Assembly (NCBI GenBank): GCA_014860745.1
Contig: JACZJC010000049.1
Location: 1-64,000 of the forward strand
DNA from: Anaerolineales bacterium
GTDB lineage: Bacteria; Chloroflexota; Anaerolineae; Anaerolineales; Villigracilaceae
Direction: 5' to 3'
Length of the DNA stretch: 64,000 nt
The notes beneath the pieces are model-generated. The model searched no databases and was not told the DNA's origin. It saw nothing but the letters and a program-made list of their open reading frames with translations. The position numbers and the translations under genes are program-made. Shown one piece after another: positions 29,280 to 38,953 of the stretch; within the stretch, counting starts at the first letter, position 1; each line of letters opens with the position of its first letter.

Positions 29280-30197
29280 TCACCTCGATAAGAACACGAT
29301 CAGCGGCGTCAGTGTGAGCGGACTTAAAATCGTACCGAGAAAAACAATGGCTGTGACGAGAGAGGGTTCCAGACGATATTCGGTTGCGACGACCGTGGTC
29401 GCCACCGCCGCAGGCATGGCAGCTTCGATGACGCTGCCTTGATGAGCGTGCCCCTGCAGGCCAAACAAACTGGCGAGCAAGAGCCCAACCACGGGACCGA
29501 GAAGGAGCTTTGTGAGTACGCCCACACCCAAAGCGCGGAAACTGTGCGACCATTCGATCTTTGTCAACTCGAGACCAAGCAGGACGATCATGGCGGGGAT
29601 CGCTCCGCTGGCGGCGATCTCTATCGTGCGTGAAAGTGATATGGGGATAACAAATCCCGTTGCTTTTACCAGCAGTGCCAGCACCACGCCGTAGACGATG
29701 GGCAGTTTGAATATACCCAGTATAGCGGATTTCAAGTCGGTATGCCCAAGCGAGGCGATGATCACGCCGATGGTGTTGAAGAGGATGGTGGTGGTCACAT
29801 AAAAGATCGATGCGACCGCCAGCGCTTCATCCCCAAATGCGAATTTGACCAGAGGCAGGCCATAGTTGCCTGTGTTGCCGAACGCCACGGTGAGGATGAC
29901 CGCCAGCAAAAGCGGACGGTCGAGCCGAAGGATCTTCCCAAAGATGAAAGCAAGCAGCCCCATGACGGCGATGACTGCGACCGTGTATTCCACGGTAGTG
30001 ACGGCTTGCTGTACGTTCAACTGGCTTGTGACCATGAGGTTGAAGACCAACAGCGGGCTGAAAATATAGAAGACGATGCGCCCGATGGTGCGCGAATCGA
30101 CGGTGAGGAATTTGCCGAGGATGTAGCCTGCTGCGGCGATGAGTAAAATGGGGAGCAGGTTGTTTGCGAAGGTGCTGAAGAGTTCGTTGAGGGACAT
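29280..30197 (-). CDS. AEC family (auxin efflux carrier-like) transporter
   Basis: Ten-TM-like pattern; GNTGNYGLPLVKFAFGDEAL; start MSLNELF at 30197. Confidence 0.87.
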   Translation of the reverse strand: MSLNELFSTFANNLLPILLIAAAGYILGKFLTVDSRTIGRIVFYIFSPLLVFNLMVTSQLNVQQAVTTVEYTVAVIAVMGLLAFIFGKILRLDRPLLLAVILTVAFGNTGNYGLPLVKFAFGDEALAVASIFYVTTTILFNTIGVIIASLGHTDLKSAILGIFKLPIVYGVVLALLVKATGFVIPISLSRTIEIAASGAIPAMIVLLGLELTKIEWSHSFRALGVGVLTKLLLGPVVGLLLASLFGLQGHAHQGSVIEAAMPAAVATTVVATEYRLEPSLVTAIVFLGTILSPLTLTPLIVFLSR

Positions 30198-30380
30198 AGG
30201 ATGTGATGAAATTATAAACCCCGTTGTGTAAGGGCGCGGTGTGGGAGCGTGCTGCGCCATGTCCTTCGACTTTGCTCCTCGACTTGCACTTGGAGCTCCG
30301 CTCACATCGTCCCGATGTCCTTCGGGAGGACGAAGCCCAAATGAAATAAAAAGGGCGCGAGAACCGCGCCCCTACAGGAA

Positions 30381-31718
30381 TTACAGGGAAATCAGATCAG
30401 GTTGTTTGTGTAACTGTGCCTGCATGGACCACGGTCCCGTCCAGGTGACGGTGACGGGGAGGACTTTGCCGCGCAGGTCTTCTTCTGATTCGACGAAGAC
30501 GATCTTGTTGGTGGGGGTGCGTCCGCGCCAGCGCCCTTTGACCTTGTCTTCAAAGAGGACTTCCACTTTTTCGCCGAGATGTCTTTTGTTGATGTCTGCG
30601 AGGATGCCTTCCTGGAGGTCGTCGAGCATGTGCAGGCGGCGGAGTTTGTCTTCTTCGGGGACATTGTCTTCCATGCGGCGGGTGGCGACGGTTCCCTCTC
30701 TCAGCGAGTAACGTGCCAGATGAGCCACATCCAGTTTCAGGTCGGAGAGGACGCGGTAGGTTTCCATGAATTGTTCTTCCGTCTCGCCGGGGAAGCCGAC
30801 GATGATATCCGTGGCGATGGAACAGCCTGGAATGCGTTGGCGGATCTTTGCGACGAGGTCACGGTATTGCTGCTGGGTGTATCCGCGCTTCATGTTTTTG
30901 AGGACTTCGTCATCGCCCGCCTGGATGGGGAGTTCGATGTGCGGCATGACGCGGGGGAGTTCGGCGATGGCCTGGATGAGGTCATCTTCAAAGTAGTTGG
31001 GGTGTGAGGTGAGGAAGCGGATGCGTTCGATGCCTTCGACTTCGTGCAGGAGGCGCAGGAGAGCGGCGAGGTTGGGACCGTCTGGAATGTCTTTGCCGTA
31101 ACGGTCTACAATTTGTCCGAGCAAGGTGACTTCTTTGACGCCCTGCCTTGCCAGGGAGCGAACTTCGGAGACAATATCGCCAACGGGACGGGAACGCTCG
31201 CCGCCGCGCTTGGAGGGGATGATGCAAAATGTGCAGGCATGGGAGCAGCCGTAGACAATGGGGACATGCGCGCTGACGAGTTTGCCCTGTTCCGCTACGG
31301 GCAGGATGAGTTCTTCATCCATCATCAGGAAGCGGCGGGTCGTTTCGGAGTTTTCGAGGGATTGAACTTCGCCCTGGGTGAGGTGGGAGATCAATGGGCC
31401 AGGGTCAGAGGGCGGGGAGAAGACATCCACAAAGGGGAGTTTTTCGCGCAGTTTTTCTGCGCCGCGCACGCCGACCATGCAGCCCATGAGGTTGATGACG
31501 AGGTTTGGGTTTTTCTTTTTGAGCGGCGCCAGTGAAGTGACGCGCCCGTAGGCTTTGTCTTCGGCGGATTGGCGCACGACACAGGTGTTTAAGACGATAA
31601 CGTCTGCTTCTTCGATGGTTTCGGTAAGGGTGTAGCCAAGGTGCTCAAGGGAAGAGCCGACGCGCTGTGAGTCGGCGACGTTCATTTGGCAGCCTTCGGT
31701 CCAGATGTGGTATTTCAT
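30381..31718 (-). CDS. miaB: tRNA-2-methylthio-N6-dimethylallyladenosine synthase
   Basis: EGCQMNVADSQ, YGCSHACTFCIIPSKRGGERSRP radical SAM, TRAM-like C-terminus. Confidence 0.95.
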   Translation of the reverse strand: MKYHIWTEGCQMNVADSQRVGSSLEHLGYTLTETIEEADVIVLNTCVVRQSAEDKAYGRVTSLAPLKKKNPNLVINLMGCMVGVRGAEKLREKLPFVDVFSPPSDPGPLISHLTQGEVQSLENSETTRRFLMMDEELILPVAEQGKLVSAHVPIVYGCSHACTFCIIPSKRGGERSRPVGDIVSEVRSLARQGVKEVTLLGQIVDRYGKDIPDGPNLAALLRLLHEVEGIERIRFLTSHPNYFEDDLIQAIAELPRVMPHIELPIQAGDDEVLKNMKRGYTQQQYRDLVAKIRQRIPGCSIATDIIVGFPGETEEQFMETYRVLSDLKLDVAHLARYSLREGTVATRRMEDNVPEEDKLRRLHMLDDLQEGILADINKRHLGEKVEVLFEDKVKGRWRGRTPTNKIVFVESEEDLRGKVLPVTVTWTGPWSMQAQLHKQPDLISL

Positions 31719-31922
31719 AGTGGGCGAAATTATACCAAGAGTGGTCAGGATTCAAGCTTTCAGCCTTTGGACAATAAAATAACCGCCATATCCGGCGGTT
31801 TGAGTGATTATTGAAAATTTGATTCTGTGGCGTCATAATTTTACCTGTACCTAATATGAAACGTCCCGAGGGTTCTCTCAGTTTGGGCTTATTTTTCACC
31901 CAAACCTGATGCGTACCATTGG

Positions 31923-32402
31923 TTAATACCATGAGCATGTGTCTTTTTTACTGCTGTAATTGAAATCGTCACAATTGTTAATATCACGCAAATCTTTGCA
32001 TGCGCTCTTACTTCTCACATGTATGGCATTCCCTGGAGTACACGCGAGCTGAGTTGGAGTTGATGAGGCAATGAGGGTTGGTGTGTTGGTTGGGGTTGAT
32101 GATGCAATAAGAGTTGGTGTGTTGGTTGGAATAGCAGATGCAACAGGAGTTGACGCATCGGTTGGAATTGCTGACGTAACAGGAGTGAGTGATGGGCTTA
32201 ACCCTGGGATGTTTAGCACTCCGTCATTCACACTATACCCGCCAGATACTCTTTCTGTAAGATCGGCTGAAAGGGCTTTAATTTCTGGACCGAAAGCCAT
32301 CCAAACACCGGCTCCTATTAATCCGGCCAGAATAGCGGTAAGTATATATTCCACGAGCCCTTGTCCCCTCTCGCTTTTTTTAGTTAAAATCCTTCGATTC
32401 AT
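31923..32402 (-). CDS. Flp/type IV pilin-like protein with Thr/Pro repeat stalk and Cys-rich C-terminus
   Basis: ERGQGLVEYILTAILAGLIGAGVW prepilin-like helix; TNTPTLIASSTP tandem repeats. Confidence 0.7.
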   Translation of the reverse strand: MNRRILTKKSERGQGLVEYILTAILAGLIGAGVWMAFGPEIKALSADLTERVSGGYSVNDGVLNIPGLSPSLTPVTSAIPTDASTPVASAIPTNTPTLIASSTPTNTPTLIASSTPTQLACTPGNAIHVRSKSACKDLRDINNCDDFNYSSKKDTCSWY

Positions 32403-32547
32403 TTTTTACCTGTTGAAAACTTAATAGAATGGGTAATGAATGGGTGCCTCGCCTGTTTGTAGTGGGAAAATAATACCGGAAGAGCTTGTTTAACGCATCC
32501 ATGAGGTGATGAATTCCTGTGTAAACTTTGTTTACGCGGGAATTAAA

Positions 32548-32579
32548 CAAAAAAGCCCCATGTACAGGGCTTTTTATCG
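32548..32579. terminator. Intrinsic terminator
   Basis: AAAAAAGCCCcatgtacaGGGCTTTTTAT. Confidence 0.75.
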
Positions 32580-32601
32580 ATTGATCGATTTCTGGGTCTG
32601 G

Positions 32602-33252
32602 TTAGTCGGTTTTCAGGTGCTGGTGAGCATAAACTACTGCTTGAGTGCGGTTTTTTAACCCCAACCGCTGCAATATATGATGCAGATGTGTTCGTACGGT
32701 AGACTCTTCCAAATGCAGAAGGTTGGCGATCTCGCCATCCGAATTTCCTTCGGACAACAGGAATAGGATTTCCTGCTGCCTGGGAGTGAGAGAAGCCTGC
32801 GTATCGTTTGCAGGTTGTACTATTTTTGACCTGCGTAACCCCTGGAATAACTTCAAGGTAATGCCAGCCGGCATATATGGGACGCCGTCCGCGACTTTCC
32901 GAATGGCTTCCAGCAGATAAGTCCGCGGCGCTGTTTTGGGAAAATACCCCAGTGCGCCAGCTTGAATGGCGGCTACTACTCGTTCCTCATCTTCCATACT
33001 GGAAAGGACCAGAATCTTCGCCTGTGGGTCATTGGCAATGATCTTTTCAATGGCTTCCAGCCCGCTCATTTCAGGTAAAAGCATGTCCATCATAATAACA
33101 TCCGGTTTGAGGGTTTCCAGCAATTTGAGCGCTTTGATTGCGTCCGGCGCTTCGCCGATCATCTCGAGGTCATCTTCGCCCTCGAAAGCCGTCTGTAAGG
33201 CTTCACGCATCATGGGGTGATCATCTACGATCAGGATTTTTATTGTATTCAT
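32602..33252 (-). CDS. NarL/LuxR-type response regulator
   Basis: KILIVDDHPMMREAL; SLTPRQQEILFLLSEGNSDGEIANLLHLEESTVRTHLHHILQRL. Confidence 0.93.
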   Translation of the reverse strand: MNTIKILIVDDHPMMREALQTAFEGEDDLEMIGEAPDAIKALKLLETLKPDVIMMDMLLPEMSGLEAIEKIIANDPQAKILVLSSMEDEERVVAAIQAGALGYFPKTAPRTYLLEAIRKVADGVPYMPAGITLKLFQGLRRSKIVQPANDTQASLTPRQQEILFLLSEGNSDGEIANLLHLEESTVRTHLHHILQRLGLKNRTQAVVYAHQHLKTD

Positions 33253-33253
33253 T

Positions 33254-35002
33254 CTATCCCTTTATTTCGGCGCTGAATAACACACTTGTTCCGTATCCAG
33301 GTGCCGATGTAACAGATAATTTTCCGCTAAGTAATTCTGCGCGTTCCTGCATCGTGCGCATACCCATTCCCCCGCCATTCGAATGGTCGGGATCAAAACC
33401 TGCTCCCTTATCGACAATTTCCATTTCAAGGCGCCTGTCCCTGTAGCGGAAAAAAACTTTGATCTTATTTGTCTGAGCATACTTGAGGGCATTATTCAAT
33501 GCCTCAATCGTAATCCAAAATAGGTTTTCATTCCACTCTGACGGAATGTAAGGCAGTGTACTATCAAGTACGATTTCCGTCTGTACCCCAACACGGTCCT
33601 CTACGAAACTAAAACGTTCGCGCAAGGCGGCAAGAAGATCCGTGATCTCACCCGATTCTTGTGATTGGGTCTCGAACACCAACATGCGAATTTCCTTGAG
33701 CGCCTGCCGGCCGCTTTCCTTTAATCGTTCCGCCACAGATAGCGCTTTATTGATTTGATCCTTCATGAGCAGCGAGATCAGCGTTTCGGAGAACAACATT
33801 AAACTGTGAATGGACTGGTTGACTGAGTCGTGCATATCGCGCGCCAGGCGTTTGCGCTCTTCCATTTTTGCCAGTCTGCGCTGTTGCGCTATGACTTGCC
33901 TCTGGGCAGCTTGAAGATTTTTATTTAATCTTTGAATTTCTACCAGACGTTGTTCCAGAGCCTGTTCCGCTTGATGATGTTTTGTAACATCGCTGCACAT
34001 AAGCAGCTTGCCATATGGTTTCCCGGCACTGTCAATGAATAAAGTCAAGTGTGTATCAAATACTCTTGTCTTGCCTTCGTGTATGATTGTTAATTGGGAT
34101 GATTTATTCGTGTCAGGTAAAAAAAGATCGACAACTTCGGGCCAGTTTGCCATGATTGCTTTGATTTGTTTTCCCATGTGATTCTGACCGATCTTAAAAA
34201 TTTCCTGTGCGGCTGGGTTGAAATCCACCATGCGATTATTCTCATCCAACACCAAAACACAATCGCTCATCTGTTCGATCATTGTGAAACGGGCAATTGG
34301 GACAAGGTCCAGGAGACGCGTGCCATATAAAACCAATATGAATAGGATGCCCAAGACACAGCAGATAATAGGCGCCCAATCCACCCCTTTAAGTCTCTGA
34401 CTCCCCAGTAGATAGATCAGAGCGCTCACTACAGAAAGCATGCTTGTAATAAAAAGCAGGCGGGCTTGCCGTCGTGACAATTCTGTACCTTTACGCGACG
34501 CCGCCCATAAGGGTAGGATAATAATCAAAATTATCGGGAATATAGTGATGGCGGCCCAGTAGTATCCCGCTCCATGCTCGAAGATGACGGCATTATTGCC
34601 AAATTCGCTTCTCGTGAAACTCTTCCAAAGCAATCCATGCCAGTCATTGGTCCACGCCAGCAGGATATTGGATATTGGGATGACCCAAAAAAATACTTTC
34701 GCCGACTTTTTTTTCGCCCAATCCGCAAAACCCGCATACGTCAACGAAAACATTGCAAGGAAAGCGAAGGTAATGTTGTAAAAAGTGTATTCCCATTTCG
34801 CAAGAAAAACTTTTAATGGAATTGGGATAGTAGCATAATTCACTCCGGCAGAAAGCGTCCAAAAAGCGATTCCCCACATTGCCAATGCTATATACAGCCC
34901 TCCCTTGGCATTTCTCCTCTTCCAGCTGACATAAATGTTGAAGGAGTTTATTAAGATGGTTATAAGTAAAATTGTACTGACGTTATTAGTTAGATTGAAC
35001 AT
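33254..35002 (-). CDS. Sensor histidine kinase (7TM N-terminus, PAS, HisKA_3)
   Basis: RKRLARDMHDSVNQSIHSLMLF; GMGMRTMQERAELLSG. Confidence 0.9.
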   Translation of the reverse strand: MFNLTNNVSTILLITILINSFNIYVSWKRRNAKGGLYIALAMWGIAFWTLSAGVNYATIPIPLKVFLAKWEYTFYNITFAFLAMFSLTYAGFADWAKKKSAKVFFWVIPISNILLAWTNDWHGLLWKSFTRSEFGNNAVIFEHGAGYYWAAITIFPIILIIILPLWAASRKGTELSRRQARLLFITSMLSVVSALIYLLGSQRLKGVDWAPIICCVLGILFILVLYGTRLLDLVPIARFTMIEQMSDCVLVLDENNRMVDFNPAAQEIFKIGQNHMGKQIKAIMANWPEVVDLFLPDTNKSSQLTIIHEGKTRVFDTHLTLFIDSAGKPYGKLLMCSDVTKHHQAEQALEQRLVEIQRLNKNLQAAQRQVIAQQRRLAKMEERKRLARDMHDSVNQSIHSLMLFSETLISLLMKDQINKALSVAERLKESGRQALKEIRMLVFETQSQESGEITDLLAALRERFSFVEDRVGVQTEIVLDSTLPYIPSEWNENLFWITIEALNNALKYAQTNKIKVFFRYRDRRLEMEIVDKGAGFDPDHSNGGGMGMRTMQERAELLSGKLSVTSAPGYGTSVLFSAEIKG

Positions 35003-35118
35003 GGAGACTCGGTGTTATGAATAATCTACTTGATTTAGGGTCTGACTTCAATGACAATGAAAAAAACCTGTGCTAACAGTTTTTTTTGAAATGTCAATTT
35101 ATTCCTTCCCCGCAGGAT

Positions 35119-37134
35119 TTATGGTTTGCACTCAGCCTGAAGGAGGGCATTGGCATCCGCAGAAGGCCCTTGTGTTTGTGAAACACGCTCCCAAAGAGTT
35201 TCAAGCGCGGGACATAAGATCTCCTGCGCTTTGATCGTGCGCTCGGTGAGTTTTATCGCCATGTCCGTATCGCCGGTCAAGGCAAAGGCTTCGATGAAGG
35301 GCAGGTATTCCACAGGCAGGCCGGGATTCAATTCCGCTTTTTGGGCTTCACGATACAGCCTGGCAACTTTCTCCCAATCTCCCTTTTGACGCGCGATCTC
35401 CGCTTTAGCATAGGTGAAGCACCATCCATGAGATGGTTCATTTCCGAATAAGACTTCATCCATCACTGGCGGCGGCGCGTCTGTCAGTATCAAGCCTGGG
35501 TCGGAAAGCGGAATGGCTTCGATCAGATAAAAACTTGCGCCGGGAACGGTCTCTGCAGTTCCATAAACCGGGTCGAGCACGCGCAGGCATCCATCCGCTT
35601 CCTTGTAAATGACAACGCTGTTGGATGTGTTTCCGCTGAATTTCACAGTGCGATATGTGAGAGCAAGGGGTTTGTCCGCGCGAAGTTCAGAGGGTGAGAA
35701 TCTTGTCTTGAGATACATCAACACATGAGGCAGGTCGCGGTCTTTCAAATCGGGTGCATACATCCAATTCAGCGGAGCGGTGAGCTGAAAATCGGATACA
35801 TATTTCAGCGGCAGTTCATAGGTCAGCAGGACGGTATCCTCTTTCAGCGCGGGCAACCGCCAGGATAACTGCCAGAAGAAATCACGTTGATTTGCCCAAT
35901 CGCGGCGGAAGGTATTTGCCACCGAAAACTGATAGGCCGTGGACATGCCGATCAAAACGCTCAAAAGGATGAGCTTCGCGCGCCCCTCTCTTAACGTCAA
36001 ATCTGCCAGCCCAACGATGAATAGACTCGCCCCCAGCATGATCGAGATGAAGAAGCGGTCATAATCGAATTCGATTTTGAGCGGAAGTCCCGCCGCCCAC
36101 GAAGGGAGCCTGCCTGCAAAAATGGCAATCAGGCCGATGATGACGGTCCATTTGCCGAAGGATGATTCGGGATTCGTAATTGGCATATCGTAATTTGCAT
36201 GCATTACAAAATAAACGAGCAATGCAGTGACGAGAAAAATTCCCAATGCAGCCGCTTGTGTTGCCGACCCGTCCACTGAGGCAAAAAAATTGAACGTTCC
36301 AAGCCAGGAGGTAAAGCCCGAAAGCGAAAGGGTGTTGATGAATTCGTTGATCAGCGCAAGCGGTGAGAGTGTGGAACTTGAAAAGATGCTGATATCGTAC
36401 GAATTATAGGCTGTGGAGTGATAATAGGCGTACGTCCATATGGCATTGAGAATCCAAACGGTTAAATAGGGGAGCCATCGCAGAAGAGATTTTTTCAACA
36501 GTTCTTTTTTGTCCGCGCCGGTTTCAGCGAAAATGACGATGATGAAGAAGAAACGCAGGATTTCCAGGCCGAAAAAATATTCGGTTGAGAACAAACCCAA
36601 AGCCTGCAAGAGAATGGCGAGCGCGGTGAAATATTTTGGTGCGTTTGTGTGACGAAGGATTTTAACAGTGAAGATGAATGAGGAAAGTAGGAAGAGAAGC
36701 GGGATTAATTCCTGATTGACGTGGGTCAACGCGACCCATTGTTGTCCGTAGGCTGGATAGACGGTGAAAAGCAGAACCACCCATAGCGCGGAACTCTGTC
36801 GGGTGGGCCATACTTTTCGTAACAGCCACCAGACTTCCAGTGCGAGCAGGAAGCGCATGACGAGGCCGAGAATCTGCCAGACGAGCGGATGTCCGCCAAA
36901 GATGGAAGTCGTCGCCATGAAGATAGGTCCCAATAACGGGCGGAATGGGCGGAAGGCTTCGATGAATTCGGAGGGTCCGAAAAATTTCAGGAACCAGGCG
37001 AAAGGCCAGTCGTCCCAATAAAAACCCATCCACGGGATGAGCAGGCCGTATGCCAGAAGCACCAGCAGCAAGAGCAAGCCGGGGATGGTGATATTTTCGT
37101 TGCGAAGAATTTTGATGAGCTTGTCTTTCATCAC
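35119..37134 (-). CDS. Large polytopic membrane protein with C-terminal TPR-like region
   Basis: Many TMs; C-terminus EIARQKGDWEKVARLYREAQKAELNPG. Confidence 0.65.
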   Translation of the reverse strand: MMKDKLIKILRNENITIPGLLLLLVLLAYGLLIPWMGFYWDDWPFAWFLKFFGPSEFIEAFRPFRPLLGPIFMATTSIFGGHPLVWQILGLVMRFLLALEVWWLLRKVWPTRQSSALWVVLLFTVYPAYGQQWVALTHVNQELIPLLFLLSSFIFTVKILRHTNAPKYFTALAILLQALGLFSTEYFFGLEILRFFFIIVIFAETGADKKELLKKSLLRWLPYLTVWILNAIWTYAYYHSTAYNSYDISIFSSSTLSPLALINEFINTLSLSGFTSWLGTFNFFASVDGSATQAAALGIFLVTALLVYFVMHANYDMPITNPESSFGKWTVIIGLIAIFAGRLPSWAAGLPLKIEFDYDRFFISIMLGASLFIVGLADLTLREGRAKLILLSVLIGMSTAYQFSVANTFRRDWANQRDFFWQLSWRLPALKEDTVLLTYELPLKYVSDFQLTAPLNWMYAPDLKDRDLPHVLMYLKTRFSPSELRADKPLALTYRTVKFSGNTSNSVVIYKEADGCLRVLDPVYGTAETVPGASFYLIEAIPLSDPGLILTDAPPPVMDEVLFGNEPSHGWCFTYAKAEIARQKGDWEKVARLYREAQKAELNPGLPVEYLPFIEAFALTGDTDMAIKLTERTIKAQEILCPALETLWERVSQTQGPSADANALLQAECKP

Positions 37135-37226
37135 AGTGGCTTCCCTTTGAAAATTAAATTGATTTTACCACCAAGGGTAAATTGCCCGCCGCAAAGCCTG
37201 ACCATGCCTTTGGTATAATTTTTGGC

Positions 37227-38945
37227 ATGGATCGTAAAAAGATATTTCCCGTTGCGGTTTACCTTGTTTTGACCCTGGCATTTTTAATCCCGCGTTTGCC
37301 CGCCCTTGATTCATTCGTCACCCTCGACGAACCATCCTGGCTGAGCCAGGGTGCGAATTTTTATTACGCGCTTGGGCAAAGGGAATTTCAAAATACGGTG
37401 TATGAATACCAGCCCGCCGTCACCACCATGTGGATCATCAGCATAGCCATGCTGATTTATTTCCCGGAATACCGCGGCTTCGGTCAGGGATATCTCGATT
37501 ATGAAAAAGGCAGGCTCGATCCATTTATGGTTGAACATGGATATGATCCGCTCGTCCTGCTGCAAATCGCACGTTTGATTCAGGTCGTAATTATCGTTGC
37601 TTTATTTCTTGTTATTTTTACCTTGCTGCAAAGGATCATTCCAAAACTTCCCGCCGCGTTCGCGGTGCTCATCGCCTCGTTCGATCCGTTCTTTCTTGGC
37701 CAGTCGCGCCTGCTCGACCATGAAGCCATGGTCTCGTTGTTTGTTGTGGCATCCCTGCTGGCTTTTCTCATTTATCTTTCGTACGACCGCAAATTCATAT
37801 TTTTATTGACCTCTGCCGTGTCAGCGGGGCTCGCTCAACTCACCAAATCCTCCGCCGTCGCCATGCTTGCGCCGATCGGCGTTTTTCTACTCATTCAAAT
37901 TTTTCAGGAACGGCAGAACGGTTTGCTGAAACCGTTTTGGAACAATGCAAAGATTTTCATTCTCTGGTTTGCCCTGCTAGCCATCGCATATTTTGTGTTC
38001 TGGCCGGGCATGTGGGTGGCACCGGGCAAAATGCTATATGAAGTCTACGGCAACGCCTTCAGCTATGCCTTTCAGGGCGCGCGCCTAAAGATCACCGAAG
38101 AACTGGAAGTGTCTCAATTCAGTCTTAACACAAATCTGGGTGGGATATGGGAAGTGACGAAGGTCTTGATCTCGCGAACGACTCCGTTGACATGGCTCGG
38201 CGTCCTGCTCGGATTTGCACTGCCGTTCCTTCCCAGCCGCGAACTGGTTCGGCCAAACAGGCAGTTATTCACCCTGCTGCTGACCACTTCAATTGCCTTC
38301 ATCCTACTGATCGGCATTGCGCAGGGACGGAATTCCCCCCATTACATTCTCTCGAGTTATCTCGCATTGAATCTGCTTGCGGGGCTGGGATGGTTTTATT
38401 TGCTCGGCTGGCTTCAAGAACGGTTTGCCTTTACTGATAAATTGCACTTTGCCGCTTTGTTTCTCCTATTGGCTTTTCAAATATCAAGCGCGGTTTCCTA
38501 TTATCCTTACTTTTTTACCTATCGCAACCCCGTCTCATACAGCCTGGGGGTGAATAAGGACTTTCCACAATTTCCCTACGGCGAGGGACTGGAATTTGCC
38601 GCACAATATCTTGCCCAGCTGCCGGATGCAAAAGACTCCACAGCCCTGGTCTATTACAGCCGCGGGTGTTTCTCCTACTTTTATCCCGGTACCACCACCA
38701 GCTTCCGGCCTTATTACGTGGACGGGGAACATGCCATAGACTTGTTGAATTTTGTCCGCGATGCGGATTATCTGGTGGTGTATTACGCCAACCAGGGTCA
38801 ACTGGAAAAATATGGCCCCTATCTCGATATTCTTTCCACGGTGGAGCCCATCCATGAGATTTGGATGGATGGCTATCGATACGTTCAGATCTACCGGGTG
38901 GATTCCTTTCCGCCGGAACTCTTCGATGCGCTTGCCGATCTGTGA
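37227..38945 (+). CDS. GT39-like membrane glycosyltransferase, paralog 1
   Basis: VTLDEPSWLSQGANFYYAL...YEYQPAVTTMW...SRLLDHEAMVSLF. Confidence 0.82.
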   Translation: MDRKKIFPVAVYLVLTLAFLIPRLPALDSFVTLDEPSWLSQGANFYYALGQREFQNTVYEYQPAVTTMWIISIAMLIYFPEYRGFGQGYLDYEKGRLDPFMVEHGYDPLVLLQIARLIQVVIIVALFLVIFTLLQRIIPKLPAAFAVLIASFDPFFLGQSRLLDHEAMVSLFVVASLLAFLIYLSYDRKFIFLLTSAVSAGLAQLTKSSAVAMLAPIGVFLLIQIFQERQNGLLKPFWNNAKIFILWFALLAIAYFVFWPGMWVAPGKMLYEVYGNAFSYAFQGARLKITEELEVSQFSLNTNLGGIWEVTKVLISRTTPLTWLGVLLGFALPFLPSRELVRPNRQLFTLLLTTSIAFILLIGIAQGRNSPHYILSSYLALNLLAGLGWFYLLGWLQERFAFTDKLHFAALFLLLAFQISSAVSYYPYFFTYRNPVSYSLGVNKDFPQFPYGEGLEFAAQYLAQLPDAKDSTALVYYSRGCFSYFYPGTTTSFRPYYVDGEHAIDLLNFVRDADYLVVYYANQGQLEKYGPYLDILSTVEPIHEIWMDGYRYVQIYRVDSFPPELFDALADL

Positions 38946-38953
38946 GAACCGAC

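Noticed and set aside
29742-30146. Plus-strand 134-aa ORF
   Set aside because: Antisense shadow of the AEC transporter gene; composition biased, no motif.
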